NCBI RefSeq assembly: GCF_003627815.1
Contig: NZ_CP032698.1
Location: 2,170,001 to 2,234,000, forward strand
Reading direction: 5' to 3'
DNA from: Streptomyces hundungensis
GTDB taxonomy: Bacteria > Actinomycetota > Actinomycetes > Streptomycetales > Streptomycetaceae
DNA: 64,000 nt
Below are positions 43,782 through 52,461 of the stretch, one piece after another (the stretch's first letter is position 1; every line of letters begins with the position of its first letter). The notes beneath the pieces are model-generated. The model was not told the origin of the DNA. It worked only from the letters and a program-made list of their open reading frames with translations, and did no database searches. The translations under genes were made by a program, and so were the position numbers.

Positions 43782-44362
43782 GGGTTCACCTCGAAGGCGC
43801 GGGCGCGCCTGACCTGGTCGGGGTCGGACATGGCGGCCTGGATCTCGGCCGGTCGTCCGTTGTCGATGAAGTGGTCCACCTTCACCTCGATGAAGAGGGC
43901 CTGGGCGCGGACCGCCACGGGCCCCTCGGGGCCCCCGATGCGGCCGGTGGCCCGGGAGTAGATCTTGCGGCCGGCCACCGCGGTGACCTCGGCCTCCAGA
44001 TGCAGCACGGTGCCGACCGGCACCGGCCGGGCGAAGTCCGTCTCCAGGCGGCCGGTCACCGCGATCACCCGCAGCAGCCAGTTCAGCGAGCCGAGCGTCT
44101 CGTCGAGCGCGGTGGCCAGCACCCCGCCGTGGGCGAGGCCGGGGGCGCCCTGGTGGGCCTCCCGCACGGTGAACTCGGCGGTGACGGTCACGCCCTGGCC
44201 GGCCCGGGCCGCCAGGTGCAGCCCGTGGGGCTGTCCGTCGCCGCAGCCGAAGCAGTGCCCGTAGTGCGCGCCCAGCAGCTCGCCGGGTGCGGGCGCGTCG
44301 GGGTGCCGCACCGGCGCCATGGCGTCGGCCGGGGGCGTCAGGGACGCAGATGTAGCAGTCAC
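43778..44362 (-). CDS. PaaI-type hot-dog thioesterase
   Basis: A 194-residue hot-dog-fold acyl-CoA thioesterase. CFGCGDGQPHGLHL is near the front, the catalytic region is GLAHGGVLATALDETLGSL, and the C-terminal strand carries YSRATGRI. The N-terminal 35 residues are Pro/Ala-rich. The substrate is unknown. It is the first gene of the thioesterase-dut-DUF3710 unit and is divergent from the DUF3093 gene. Confidence 0.85.
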   Translation of the reverse strand: MTATSASLTPPADAMAPVRHPDAPAPGELLGAHYGHCFGCGDGQPHGLHLAARAGQGVTVTAEFTVREAHQGAPGLAHGGVLATALDETLGSLNWLLRVIAVTGRLETDFARPVPVGTVLHLEAEVTAVAGRKIYSRATGRIGGPEGPVAVRAQALFIEVKVDHFIDNGRPAEIQAAMSDPDQVRRARAFEVNP

Positions 44363-44419
44363 AGCCGCAGACCTTACCCGCGGTCCAGGCGCAGGTCGCG
44401 CCGTGCCAAGCTAGCTTTC

Positions 44420-44878
44420 ATGCAGCCCAACGCCCCGCAGTACGCAGAACGCCTGACCGTGCCCCGCTCGTGGTGGTTCATCTCCGTCCTGGTCGGCGTC
44501 GCGTGCGCGCTGATGCTGCTGCCCGTGGGCACGCTCGCGCTGCTCGCCGGCTTCGTGGGCGGCACCGCGGTGTCCTGGGTGGTGGTGAGCTCGTACGGCT
44601 CGGTGCGGATCCGGGTGCTCGCGGACACGCTGGTCGCCGGGGAGGCCCGGATCCCGGTGAAGGCGCTCGGCGAGCCCGAGATCCTGGACGCCGAGGAGGC
44701 GCGGGCCTGGCGGCTGCACAAGGCCGATCCGCGCGCGTTCATGCTGCTGCGGGCCTACATCCCGACGGCGGTGAAGGTGGAGATCACGGATCCCTCGGAC
44801 CCGACGCCCTACGCCTACCTGTCGACCCGCGACCCCGAGGCGCTGAAGGCAGCCCTGAACGCGGTCCGCACGGCCTGA
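44420..44878 (+). CDS. DUF3093 membrane protein
   Basis: A 152-residue protein. YAERLTVPRSWWFI leads into two hydrophobic helices (about residues 18-56), followed by a soluble domain with a DAEEARAWRLHKADPRAFMLLRAY segment. This is the DUF3093 pattern common in actinobacteria; function is unknown. The divergent neighbour is the thioesterase-dut operon, 57 bp away. Confidence 0.83.
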   Translation: MQPNAPQYAERLTVPRSWWFISVLVGVACALMLLPVGTLALLAGFVGGTAVSWVVVSSYGSVRIRVLADTLVAGEARIPVKALGEPEILDAEEARAWRLHKADPRAFMLLRAYIPTAVKVEITDPSDPTPYAYLSTRDPEALKAALNAVRTA

Positions 44879-44894
44879 GGCCGGGCCCGGCCTC

Positions 44895-45905
44895 TCAGCG
44901 GCCGAGTTCCTTGCGGGTGTGGCCCTGCGGCAGCGGGTCGTCGGGCTGCTCCAGGGCGGGCAGGTCGCTCAGCGCGTCCCAGGGCACCTGGCGTTCGCGC
45001 AGGTCCTTCCTGATGTGCCCGGCGAGCTTCTTGGTGTCCCGCCGGTTCAGCACGGCGCCGACGGCCGCGCCGACCATGAACGGTGTCAGGTTCGGCAGAT
45101 TGCGGACCATGCGCTTCATGATCTGCTGACGCAGTTCGCGCTTCATCTGGCTGCCGAGGGCGAAATTGAGCGACGTCGGCTTGGTGCCGTCGATGCCCCG
45201 CTCCTCGGTCCACGAGGTGACATAGGCCAGCGAGCGCTCTTTGAGCGAGCCGGGCGGCCGCATTCCGTAGACCTCGTGCAGCTCGGCGATGAGCTTCAGT
45301 TCGATGGCCGCGACCCCGATGATCTCCGCGGCCAGCTCGGCGGGCATCGCCGGCGGAACGGGCAGCATCGCGGCCGCGCCGATCCCCGCGCCGACCGTGG
45401 AAGTGCCGTTCGCGGCACCCGCGATCAGCTTGTCGGCGATCTCCTCCGGGCCGAGGCCGGGGAAATGCGTGCGCAACGTCGCCAGGTCCCGCACGGGAAC
45501 GCGGGGGGCGACGTCGATGATCCGGTCGGCAAGGTGGCCGAGCGAGGCCTTCATGCCCTCGCCGCCCTTGCGTACGCCCTTCTTGAGCACCGGAACGCTC
45601 TTCTTCAGGGCGGGAACACCCTTCTCCAGAGCGCCCTTGCGCAGGGCGTTCAGGCGTCGGGCCCCGGCCGCGGGCCCCGCCTCGTCCTCCGTCTCCGGTG
45701 CCGTGAGCGCTGCTTCGAGCGAGGCCTGGTGGCCCCGCTCGGCGTCACGTGCACCCTCGACCGCGCGCACCACAGGGAGGCCGTCCGGCTCGGCGGGGGC
45801 TTCCACGCCGTCCACCGGGCCTGTGCCGCCCTGGGGTGCCTCGGTGGAACCCGGGGCACCCTTCCTCCGGAACGGTCGCTTCCGGGGCGGTTTCGCGCTT
45901 GTCAC
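44895..45905 (-). CDS. Hypothetical protein, EcsC-like features
   Basis: A 336-residue protein that I cannot assign firmly. The first 75 residues are basic, Pro-rich and low-complexity. A pair of LKK(S/G)VP repeats follows near residues 100-112. The remainder is largely alpha-helical with a Gly/Ala-rich segment, NGTSTVGAGIGAAAMLPVPP, and a later FMVGAAVGAVLNRRDTKKL, resembling EcsC-family amphipathic regions. No signal peptide is seen. It lies 11 bp from the DUF4193 gene on the same strand, so they may be cotranscribed. Confidence 0.7.
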   Translation of the reverse strand: MTSAKPPRKRPFRRKGAPGSTEAPQGGTGPVDGVEAPAEPDGLPVVRAVEGARDAERGHQASLEAALTAPETEDEAGPAAGARRLNALRKGALEKGVPALKKSVPVLKKGVRKGGEGMKASLGHLADRIIDVAPRVPVRDLATLRTHFPGLGPEEIADKLIAGAANGTSTVGAGIGAAAMLPVPPAMPAELAAEIIGVAAIELKLIAELHEVYGMRPPGSLKERSLAYVTSWTEERGIDGTKPTSLNFALGSQMKRELRQQIMKRMVRNLPNLTPFMVGAAVGAVLNRRDTKKLAGHIRKDLRERQVPWDALSDLPALEQPDDPLPQGHTRKELGR

Positions 45906-45916
45906 GGCCGGCCTGC

Positions 45917-46213
45917 TCAGTCGCAGTCGCGGCAGATCGGCTGGCCGTTCTTCTCCCGGGCCAGCTGGCTGCGGTGGTGCACGAGGAAACAGCTCATGCA
46001 GGTGAACTCGTCGGCCTGCTTGGGCAGGACGCGGACGGCGAGCTCTTCGTTGGACAGGTCCGCGCCGGGCAGTTCCATGCCTTCGGCGGCCTCGTACTCG
46101 TCGACGTCGACGGTCGAGGTGGACTTGTCGTTGCGCCGGGCCTTCAGCTCTTCAAGGCTGTCGGAATCGACGTCGTCGTCGGTCTTGCGTGGGGTGTCGT
46201 AGTCCGTTGCCAT
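45917..46213 (-). CDS. DUF4193 zinc-ribbon protein
   Basis: A 98-residue acidic protein. The first 60 residues are Asp/Glu-rich; the C-terminal half has two CxxC pairs (CMSCFLVHHRSQ and CRDCD), a probable zinc ribbon. DUF4193 proteins are small conserved actinobacterial proteins, function unknown, possibly partners of transcription or RNA machinery. The ATG at 46213 follows a GGGGAGAG box. Confidence 0.85.
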   Translation of the reverse strand: MATDYDTPRKTDDDVDSDSLEELKARRNDKSTSTVDVDEYEAAEGMELPGADLSNEELAVRVLPKQADEFTCMSCFLVHHRSQLAREKNGQPICRDCD

Positions 46214-46606
46214 GTCGCTCTCCCCCTCTGGGTGGTTGCGGTGTCTCAGCGCACGTAACGCGTGAGAGGCCGGACTTGTGCCCGACCTGAGGCGGAGATT
46301 TTGCCTCACATCAAGGTCTGTTACTCAATCGACACCCAACCGCACTCCTCATGAGTGATCGTCTTGGATGGCGATCGGGACCGTACACGGTCCTAATGTC
46401 GCACTTCACCGGTGCCATCTCGTGTACTTCCCGTTATCTCACCCCCCGGAAACCCGTACTTTTCCCGGGATTCCAGGGGATTCGGCGATCACGGAGAGTA
46501 GGTGACCGGAAGTTTGCCTTTGTGACTGATCACACACGAAACTCACAGGGAAAGGTCCCGAAAATTCCGCGCAAAGCGAACTGTCACAACAGCTCCGAGC
46601 AGCGTC
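46214..46606. other. Intergenic region with two short palindromes
   Basis: A 393-bp non-coding stretch, clearly more AT-rich than its surroundings, upstream of the DUF4193 gene and downstream of cutS. It holds GGACCGT-AC-ACGGTCC (46378-46393, perfect 7-bp arms) and TGTGA-CTGA-TCACA (46521-46534, perfect 5-bp arms). Short open frames across it do not look like proteins. An untranslated RNA here is possible but not supported. Confidence 0.55.
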
Positions 46607-47845
46607 TCAGACCGGCAGGGTGACACGCATCACGAGGCCGCCGCCTTCGCGGGGCTCCGCGATGATACGGCCTCCATGGGCCCGCGCGACCGACCGGGCG
46701 ATGGACAGGCCAAGACCGACGCCCTTGTCGCTGCCGGTGCGCTCGGTGCGCAGCCGCCGGAACGGCTCGAAGATGTTGTCGATCTCGTACGCCGGGACCA
46801 CCGGCCCCGTATTGGTCACGATCAGCGTCGCCTGGCCGTCCTTGAGCGCGGTGACGACCTCGACCCAGCCGTCCTCGGGGGCGTTGTAGCGGACCGCGTT
46901 CTGGACCAGGTTGAGGGCGATGCGCTCCAGGAGCACGCCGTTGCCCTGGACCACGGCCGCGGCCCGCTCGCCGCGGATCTCGACGCCCTTGGCCTCGGCC
47001 TCGGTCCTGGCCTGGTCGATGGCGCGGGAGGCGACCTCGGCGAGGTCCACGGGCTTGCGGTCGATGATCTCGTTGTCGCTGCGGGCGAGCAGCAGCAGGC
47101 CCTCCACGAGCTGTTCGCTGCGCTCGTTGGTGGCGAGCAGCGTCTTGCCGAGCTGCTGGAGCTCCACCGGGGCGCCGGGGTCGGACAGGTGCACCTCCAG
47201 GAGCGTGCGGTTGATCGCCAGCGGGGTGCGCAGCTCGTGGGATGCGTTGGCGACGAAGCGCTGCTGGGCGGTGAAGGCCCGCTCCAGGCGGTCCAGCATC
47301 TCGTCGAAGGTGTCGGAGAGCTCCTTGAGCTCGTCGTCGGGGCCGTCGAGCTCGATGCGCCGGGTCAGGTCCGTGCCGGCCACGCGGCGCGCGGTCCGGG
47401 TGATCCTGCCGAGCGGCGACAGGACCCGGCCGGCCATCGCGTACCCGAACGCGAAGGCGATGACGCTGAGGCCGACGAGGGCGAGCAGGGAGCGGCTGAG
47501 GAGGTTGTCCAGGGCGTGCTGGCGCTGCTGGGCCATGCAGACGCCGATCGCGTCGTTGATCTCCTGGAAGGTGCCCGACGCGGGGAGCTGACAACTGCCG
47601 CTGGACAGCGTGATGTTCTGACCCCCCATGATCTTGAAGGGGGCGCTGCCCGCGTGCAGGGCCTGGGCGGCGAGCAGGTAGATGATCGAGAGGAGCAGTA
47701 TCCCCGCGATCATGAACATGCCGCCGTAGAGCAGCGTCAGACGTATGCGGATGGTGGGCCTGAGCCAGGGAAAGGGCGGTTCGGCCGACTTCGGGGCCCA
47801 GGCCGGCTTCGGGGGCGCCGTGGGCGGCGCGGGGGTGGCGGCCAT
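46607..47845 (-). CDS. cutS: Sensor histidine kinase CutS
   Basis: A 412-residue membrane kinase. The first helix spans about residues 36-60, then an external loop to about 117, and the second helix about 118-138. HAMP (RVLSPLGRITRTARRVAGTDL), the phospho-acceptor His in NASHELRTPLA and an ATPase domain (NLVQNAVRYN, GLGLSIARSVARAHGG) follow. The external loop contains exactly two cysteines, Cys85 and Cys103; CutS homologues are reported to keep such a pair, linked to sensing of extracytoplasmic redox or secretion stress. It lies 5 bp after cutR on the same strand. Confidence 0.9.
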   Translation of the reverse strand: MAATPAPPTAPPKPAWAPKSAEPPFPWLRPTIRIRLTLLYGGMFMIAGILLLSIIYLLAAQALHAGSAPFKIMGGQNITLSSGSCQLPASGTFQEINDAIGVCMAQQRQHALDNLLSRSLLALVGLSVIAFAFGYAMAGRVLSPLGRITRTARRVAGTDLTRRIELDGPDDELKELSDTFDEMLDRLERAFTAQQRFVANASHELRTPLAINRTLLEVHLSDPGAPVELQQLGKTLLATNERSEQLVEGLLLLARSDNEIIDRKPVDLAEVASRAIDQARTEAEAKGVEIRGERAAAVVQGNGVLLERIALNLVQNAVRYNAPEDGWVEVVTALKDGQATLIVTNTGPVVPAYEIDNIFEPFRRLRTERTGSDKGVGLGLSIARSVARAHGGRIIAEPREGGGLVMRVTLPV

Positions 47846-47850
47846 CGCCG

Positions 47851-48504
47851 TCAGATCCGGTAACCCGAGCCCGGCACGGTGACGATCACCGGGGGCTCGC
47901 CGAGCTTGCGGCGCAGGGTCATGACGGTGACCCGCACGACGTTGGTGAACGGGTCGGTGTTCTCGTCCCAGGCCTTCTCCAGGAGCTGCTCGGCCGACAC
48001 CACCGCGCCTTCGCTGCGCATGAGGACTTCCAGGACGGCGAACTCCTTGGGCGCGAGCTGGATCTCCCTGCCCTCGCGGAAGACCTCCCGGCGGTTGGGG
48101 TCCAGCTTGATGCCGGCCCGTTCCAGGATGGGCGGCAGCGGCACGGTGGTGCGCCGGCCGAGCGCACGCACCCGGGCGGTCAGCTCGGTGAAGGCGAAGG
48201 GCTTGGGCAGGTAGTCGTCCGCGCCGATCTCCAGGCCCTCGACCCGGTCGCTGACGTCCCCGGCCGCGGTCAGCATCAGGACGCGGGTGGGCATGCCCAG
48301 CTCGACGATCTTGCGGCAGACGTCGTCGCCGTGGACGTTCGGCAGGTCCCGGTCGAGCACCACCACGTCGTAGTCGTTCACCCCGATCCGCTCCAGGGCC
48401 GCGGCGCCGTCGTACACGACGTCGACGGCCATGGCCTCCCGGCGCAGTCCGGTGGCCACCGCATCGGCGAGCAGCTGCTCGTCCTCGACGACGAGTACGC
48501 GCAC
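47851..48504 (-). CDS. cutR: Response regulator CutR
   Basis: A 217-residue OmpR-class regulator, the length I recall for Streptomyces CutR and very similar in sequence to what I remember of it. Phospho-acceptor Asp51 is in VVLDRDLP, Lys in LPKPFAF, and the winged helix includes LAPKEFAVLEVLMRSEGAVV and NVVRVTVMTLRRKLGEPP. Its partner CutS follows. The promoter should lie in 48505-48848. Confidence 0.92.
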   Translation of the reverse strand: MRVLVVEDEQLLADAVATGLRREAMAVDVVYDGAAALERIGVNDYDVVVLDRDLPNVHGDDVCRKIVELGMPTRVLMLTAAGDVSDRVEGLEIGADDYLPKPFAFTELTARVRALGRRTTVPLPPILERAGIKLDPNRREVFREGREIQLAPKEFAVLEVLMRSEGAVVSAEQLLEKAWDENTDPFTNVVRVTVMTLRRKLGEPPVIVTVPGSGYRI

Positions 48505-48762
48505 GGCGCATTTCCTTCCCTAGGGACCCACGTCGCCGCGGGCGGATCGGTGCACTGAACCAGTGACTGTGAGCTTCCATCCTGCCCCTTACGGCCATAA
48601 ACCGGCGGTAAGGCGGTGCGGGGCCGCGCTCCGCCGCTCACCTGCGAATTTCGGCCGAACCGGACGGGCGTAGCGGGAATGAACAGGATTGGCGCGGCAG
48701 TTGAGGTTTCTTTGAGAGTGGGCTTGGGGAGGACGATTGCACACCCCGCGATCACGTCCTGT

Positions 48763-48778
48763 ATGTGGCATGCCACAT
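48763..48778. promoter_or_regulatory. Perfect 16-bp palindrome upstream of small ORF
   Basis: ATGTGGCATGCCACAT reads identically on both strands with no spacer. It is 71 bp before the 54-codon gene and 259 bp upstream of cutR. A dimeric regulator site is likely; I do not recognise the motif. Confidence 0.55.
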
Positions 48779-48783
48779 CGTCA

Positions 48784-48836
48784 CGTCGTGGTCGCGACCC
48801 ACCGTCGGCACAGTCCTGTGCCACCGACCCACGACG
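48784..48836 (+). promoter_or_regulatory. Structured mRNA leader before the 54-codon gene
   Basis: Outer arms CGTCGTGG (48784-48791) and CCACGACG (48829-48836) pair perfectly. Inside, GTCGG/CCGAC and CACAG/CTGTG can stack into a long imperfect stem. The 3' foot abuts the GAGGGGG ribosome-binding site, so folding could influence translation. This could also act as a transcription attenuator. Confidence 0.4.
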
Positions 48837-48848
48837 AGGGGGCGCACC

Positions 48849-49013
48849 ATGGACGCTTTCACCGCAGGACTGCTGCATCGCATAAGGACCACGGAAACCG
48901 ACCTCACACGGGCACGCGAGACCGGCGACGACTTCCTCGCCGACGTCGAGCAGGCGGAGCTGGACGACCTGCGTCGTCTGGCCGCCGAGCACGGCGTGGA
49001 GGTAGCCGCGTAG
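48849..49013 (+). CDS. Conserved small protein, 54 residues
   Basis: A 54-residue charged protein: MDAFTAGLLHRIRTTETDL, then a helix-forming stretch with ETGDDFLADVEQAELDDLRRLAAEHG. It is rich in Glu, Asp, Arg and Leu and probably forms two amphipathic helices. The ATG at 48849 has a strong GAGGGGG box, whereas the longer upstream frame has none. Coding usage (third-position G/C) is normal. A strong terminator follows at 49038-49070. Function unknown. Confidence 0.75.
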   Translation: MDAFTAGLLHRIRTTETDLTRARETGDDFLADVEQAELDDLRRLAAEHGVEVAA

Positions 49014-49037
49014 CCGGCAGGCCCCAACCCATCCGGG

Positions 49038-49070
49038 AAACCCCGGCGCCCTGGGACGGCGCCGGGGTTT
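49038..49070 (+). terminator. Intrinsic terminator after small ORF
   Basis: Perfect 13-bp arms (49038-49050, 49058-49070) with a 7-base loop and a TTT run at the 3' side. It sits between convergent genes. Confidence 0.9.
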
Positions 49071-49099
49071 CGTCATGCCGGGGGCCGCGTCCGGAGCCC

Positions 49100-49900
49100 T
49101 CAGTCGTGCCAGGCCCCGTACTCCTCCAGGAGCCCCTGGAGCGGGCCGAAGAGCTCCGGGGAGGCGGCGACCGTCAGCTCGCGGGAGGGGGCCGCGCCGG
49201 GCCGGCCGCCGGTCAGGGCGCCGGCCTCGCGGGCGATGAGGTCGCCGGCCGCCAGGTCCCAGGGGTTGAGGCCGCGCTCGTAGTACGCGTCGAGCCGCCC
49301 GGCCGCCACGTCGCACAGGTCGATCGCCGCCGAGCCGCCGCGGCGGATGTCACGGAAGCGCGGGATCAGCCGCCGGGCCACTTCGGCCTGGTGGGCGCGT
49401 ACGGCCTCGACGTAGGCGAAGCCGGTCCCCACCAGGGACTGGGACAGCGGGGCCGGAGGGCGGCAGCGCAGCGGCCGCTCGCCCTCGAAGGCGCCGCCGC
49501 CGAGGACCGCGTGGTAGGTCTCGCCGCGCATCGGGGCGGCGACCACGCCCGCGACCCGCTCGCCGTGCTGTTCGGCGGCGATGGAGACGGCCCAAGTGGG
49601 CAGCCCGTACAGGTAGTTGACGGTTCCGTCGAGCGGGTCGATGACCCAGCGGATGCCGCTGGTGCCCTCGCTGGAGGCGCCCTCCTCGCCGAGGAAGCCG
49701 TCGTGCGGGCGGTGCTCGGCTAGGTAGCCGGTGATCAGCTTCTCGGCGGCGATGTCCATCTCGGTCACCACGTCGATGGGGCTGGACTTGGTGGCGGCGA
49801 CGGCGAGATCGGCCGGACGGCCGTCGCGCAGCAGCTCACCGGCGCGCCGCGCGGCCTCCAGGGCGAGGCCGAGCAGTTCGCGGTGCAGGGGGTCGGTCAT
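49100..49900 (-). CDS. Inositol monophosphatase family protein
   Basis: A 266-residue Mg-dependent phosphatase of the IMPase/SuhB family. FLGEEG supplies the first metal-binding Glu, DPLDGTVNYLYG the central metal and phosphate loop, and NPWDLAAGDLIAREAG the C-terminal Asp. Substrates may be inositol-1-phosphate, histidinol phosphate or fructose bisphosphate; the family alone does not decide. It lies 10 bp downstream of the ferrochelatase gene. ATG at 49900. Confidence 0.9.
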   Translation of the reverse strand: MTDPLHRELLGLALEAARRAGELLRDGRPADLAVAATKSSPIDVVTEMDIAAEKLITGYLAEHRPHDGFLGEEGASSEGTSGIRWVIDPLDGTVNYLYGLPTWAVSIAAEQHGERVAGVVAAPMRGETYHAVLGGGAFEGERPLRCRPPAPLSQSLVGTGFAYVEAVRAHQAEVARRLIPRFRDIRRGGSAAIDLCDVAAGRLDAYYERGLNPWDLAAGDLIAREAGALTGGRPGAAPSRELTVAASPELFGPLQGLLEEYGAWHD

Positions 49901-49910
49901 GGGGGCTCCC

Positions 49911-51068
49911 TTACGCGTACGGGCTGTCGGCGCCGGCGGCCGCGGGCTTGGCGGCGCCGCGGGCGGCCGGGCAGCAGCCGACGGGGCACAGGTCGTGCGA
50001 GGGGCCGAGCGCGCCGAGCGCACACCGCTGGGCGGGCTGCCCCCGCTCGATCGCGGCGCGCTCGACGACCAGCTCGCGCACGGCCGCGGCGAAGCGGGGA
50101 TCGGCGCCGACGGTCGCGGAGCGGGCGATGGGCAGGCCGAGTTCGGCGGCCTTGGCGGTGGCCTCCGTGTCGAGGTCGTAGAGGACCTCCATGTGGTCGG
50201 AGACGAAGCCGATGGGGACCATGACGACGGCCGGGGCCCCCGCGCCGTGCAGCGCCTCCAGGTGGTCGCAGATGTCGGGTTCCAGCCAGGGGATGTGCGG
50301 GGCGCCGGAGCGGGACTGGTAGACGAGCTCCCAGGGCCGCTCGACGCCGGTCTCGGCGCGGACCGCGTCGGCGATCACACGCGCCACGTCGAGGTGCTCG
50401 CGTACGTAGGCGCCGCCGTCGCCGTGCTCTTCGACGGGGCCCGAGGTGTCCGCGGCGGCGGTGGGGATGGAGTGCGTGGTGAAGGCGAGGTGGGCGCCCG
50501 CGCGGACGTCCTCGGGCAGTTCGGCCAGCGAGGCGAGCACGCCGTCGATCATGGGACGGACGAAGCCGGGGTGGTTGAAGTAGTGCCGCAGCTTGTCGAC
50601 CCTGGGCACCGCGAGGCCTTCGGCCTCCAGGGTGGCCAGGGCCTCGGCGAGGTTCTCGCGGTACTGCCGGCAGCCCGAGTACGAGGCGTAGGCGCTGGTG
50701 GTGAGGACCGCGATGCGGCGGTGGCCTTCGGCGACCATCTCGCGCAGGGTGTCGGTGAGGTAGGGCGCCCAGTTCCGGTTGCCCCAGTGGACGGGCAGGT
50801 CCAGGCTGTTGTCGGCGAAGTCCTTGCGCAGCGCGTCCAGTAGCGCGCGGTTCTGGTCGTTGATGGGGCTCACCCCGCCGAACAGGAAGTAGTGCTGCCC
50901 CACCTCCTTGAGCCGCTCCTTGGGGATGCCGCGGCCGCGCGTCACGTTCTCCAGGAACGGGACCACGTCGTCGGGGCCCTCGGGGCCGCCGAAGGAGAGC
51001 AGCAGCAGGGCGTCGTACGGGGCGGCGGCCGCGGCCGCTCCGGGAGCTGGATCACGCAGTTCGGACAT
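49911..51068 (-). CDS. hemH: Ferrochelatase (coproporphyrin type) with C-terminal Cys cluster
   Basis: A 385-residue ferrochelatase. The [18 protein letters not shown] start, [28 protein letters not shown], the catalytic region [13 protein letters not shown], and [17 protein letters not shown] mark the family. In actinobacteria this enzyme inserts iron into coproporphyrin III (CpfC) in the coproporphyrin-dependent haem route. The C-terminus carries C-x11-C-x3-CC and there is an internal Cys in SGCRQY, the arrangement that binds a [2Fe-2S] cluster in actinobacterial ferrochelatases. A long Ala-rich tail follows. Start ATG 51068. Confidence 0.93.
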   Translation of the reverse strand: MSELRDPAPGAAAAAAPYDALLLLSFGGPEGPDDVVPFLENVTRGRGIPKERLKEVGQHYFLFGGVSPINDQNRALLDALRKDFADNSLDLPVHWGNRNWAPYLTDTLREMVAEGHRRIAVLTTSAYASYSGCRQYRENLAEALATLEAEGLAVPRVDKLRHYFNHPGFVRPMIDGVLASLAELPEDVRAGAHLAFTTHSIPTAAADTSGPVEEHGDGGAYVREHLDVARVIADAVRAETGVERPWELVYQSRSGAPHIPWLEPDICDHLEALHGAGAPAVVMVPIGFVSDHMEVLYDLDTEATAKAAELGLPIARSATVGADPRFAAAVRELVVERAAIERGQPAQRCALGALGPSHDLCPVGCCPAARGAAKPAAAGADSPYA

Positions 51069-51219
51069 GACTCGATCCTGCCATCCGCCTCGGACAGGCA
51101 CGGTGCCGAGCCGGGGGAAGCGGGCGGATCGGGTCGGAAAAGGCGGTGCGGCGGGCCAATTCAGCATCGTAAGCTTTAGAGGTCAATTACACGCGTCACG
51201 CCGGATCCGGGAGCCCCCG

Positions 51220-52461
51220 TTGCCCAGTCCCTACCGCGCGATCTTCGCCGCCCCCGGCACCAAGGGGTTCTCCGCCGCCGGACTCATCGGCCGGATGCCG
51301 CTGTCGATGATGGGCATCGGCATCGTGACCATGGTGTCCCAGCTCACCGGCCGCTACGGCCTGGCCGGGGCGCTCTCGGCGACGCTCGCCATGGCGGCCG
51401 CCGTGGTCGGCCCCCAGATATCCCGGCTCGTGGACCGGCACGGCCAGCGCCGGGTGCTGCGCCCGGCCACCGCCATCGCCGTCGCCGCCGTCGCCGGGCT
51501 CCTGGTCTGCGCCCAGCAGAGCGCCCCGGACTGGACCCTGTTCGTCTTCGCGGCGGGCGCGGGCTGCGTGCCGAGCGTGGGGTCGATGGTGCGGGCCCGC
51601 TGGGCCGAGATCTTCCGCGGCGACTCCCAGAACCTGCACACGGCGTACTCGTGGGAGTCGATCGTCGACGAGCTGTGCTTCATCCTCGGGCCGATCCTGT
51701 CCATCGGGCTCTGCACGGCCTGGTTCGCCGAGGCGGGCCCTTTGATCGCCGCCTGCTTCCTGGTGGCCGGGGTCTGCTGGCTGACCGCCCAGCGCGGCAC
51801 CGAACCCGTACCGCATCCGCGCGAGCACCACACCGGCCGCTCCGCGATGGGCTCGCGCGGCCTTCAGGTGCTGGTCGCCACCTTCGTCGCCACCGGGGCC
51901 GTCTTCGGCTCCGTCGACGTGGTCACCGTGGCCTTCGCCGACGAGCGCGGCCACAAGGCGATGGCGAGCCTGGTGCTCGCCGTGTACGCGCTCGGCTCCT
52001 GCCTGGCGGGAGCGGTGTTCGGGCTGCTCCGCCTCAAGGGCGCGGCGTCCACCAGGTGGCTGGTGGGTGTCTGCGCGATGGCCGTGAGTATGATCCCGCT
52101 CCAACTGGCCGGGAGCCTGCCGTTCCTTGCCGTGGCGCTCTTTGTCGCGGGCCTGTTCATCGCGCCGACGATGGTGACGACGATGGCCCTGGTCGAACAG
52201 CACGTACCGCGCAGCAAGCTCACCGAGGGCATGACCTGGACCAGTACCGGGCTCGCGGTCGGTGTGGCGCTCGGCTCCTCCGCCGCCGGTTGGGTGGTGG
52301 ACGCGGCGGGCGCGCAGGCGGGGTACCTGGTGTCCGGCGTGTCGGGAACGCTCGCGGCGGCGGTGGCGTTCCTGGGGTACCGCCGGCTTCGCAGGCCGGT
52401 GCCGCATCGGGAGGGGCTCGCAGCAGATGAGCGGAGCGAACAGCAACAGCACCTGGCGTAA
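51220..52461 (+). CDS. MFS transporter
   Basis: A 413-residue major facilitator with about 12 helices. RLVDRHGQRRVLRPAT is the loop 2-3 motif, and RARWAEIF and AYSWESIVDELCFILGP are typical of drug-efflux-like actinobacterial MFS. The TTG at 51220 was chosen because GGGAG lies 7 bp upstream and MPSPYRAIFAAPG is the expected start; no ATG or GTG fits. Substrate unknown. The downstream lactone-oxidase gene begins 35 bp inside this gene. Confidence 0.85.
   Translation: MPSPYRAIFAAPGTKGFSAAGLIGRMPLSMMGIGIVTMVSQLTGRYGLAGALSATLAMAAAVVGPQISRLVDRHGQRRVLRPATAIAVAAVAGLLVCAQQSAPDWTLFVFAAGAGCVPSVGSMVRARWAEIFRGDSQNLHTAYSWESIVDELCFILGPILSIGLCTAWFAEAGPLIAACFLVAGVCWLTAQRGTEPVPHPREHHTGRSAMGSRGLQVLVATFVATGAVFGSVDVVTVAFADERGHKAMASLVLAVYALGSCLAGAVFGLLRLKGAASTRWLVGVCAMAVSMIPLQLAGSLPFLAVALFVAGLFIAPTMVTTMALVEQHVPRSKLTEGMTWTSTGLAVGVALGSSAAGWVVDAAGAQAGYLVSGVSGTLAAAVAFLGYRRLRRPVPHREGLAADERSEQQQHLA

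Larger units (their letters stand above)
48505..48848. other. Divergent regulatory region of cutRS and a small ORF
   Basis: 344 bp separate cutR from the 54-codon gene. The region carries a perfect 16-bp palindrome (48763-48778) and a stem-forming leader (48784-48836) immediately before the small gene's ribosome-binding site, both listed separately. An AT-richer patch at 48640-48735 may include the cutRS promoter. No further gene is seen. Confidence 0.5.

Noticed and set aside
46521..46534. CRP binding site
   Set aside because: The arms fit TGTGA/TCACA but the spacing is 4 bp rather than 6 bp, so it is listed only as an unassigned palindrome.
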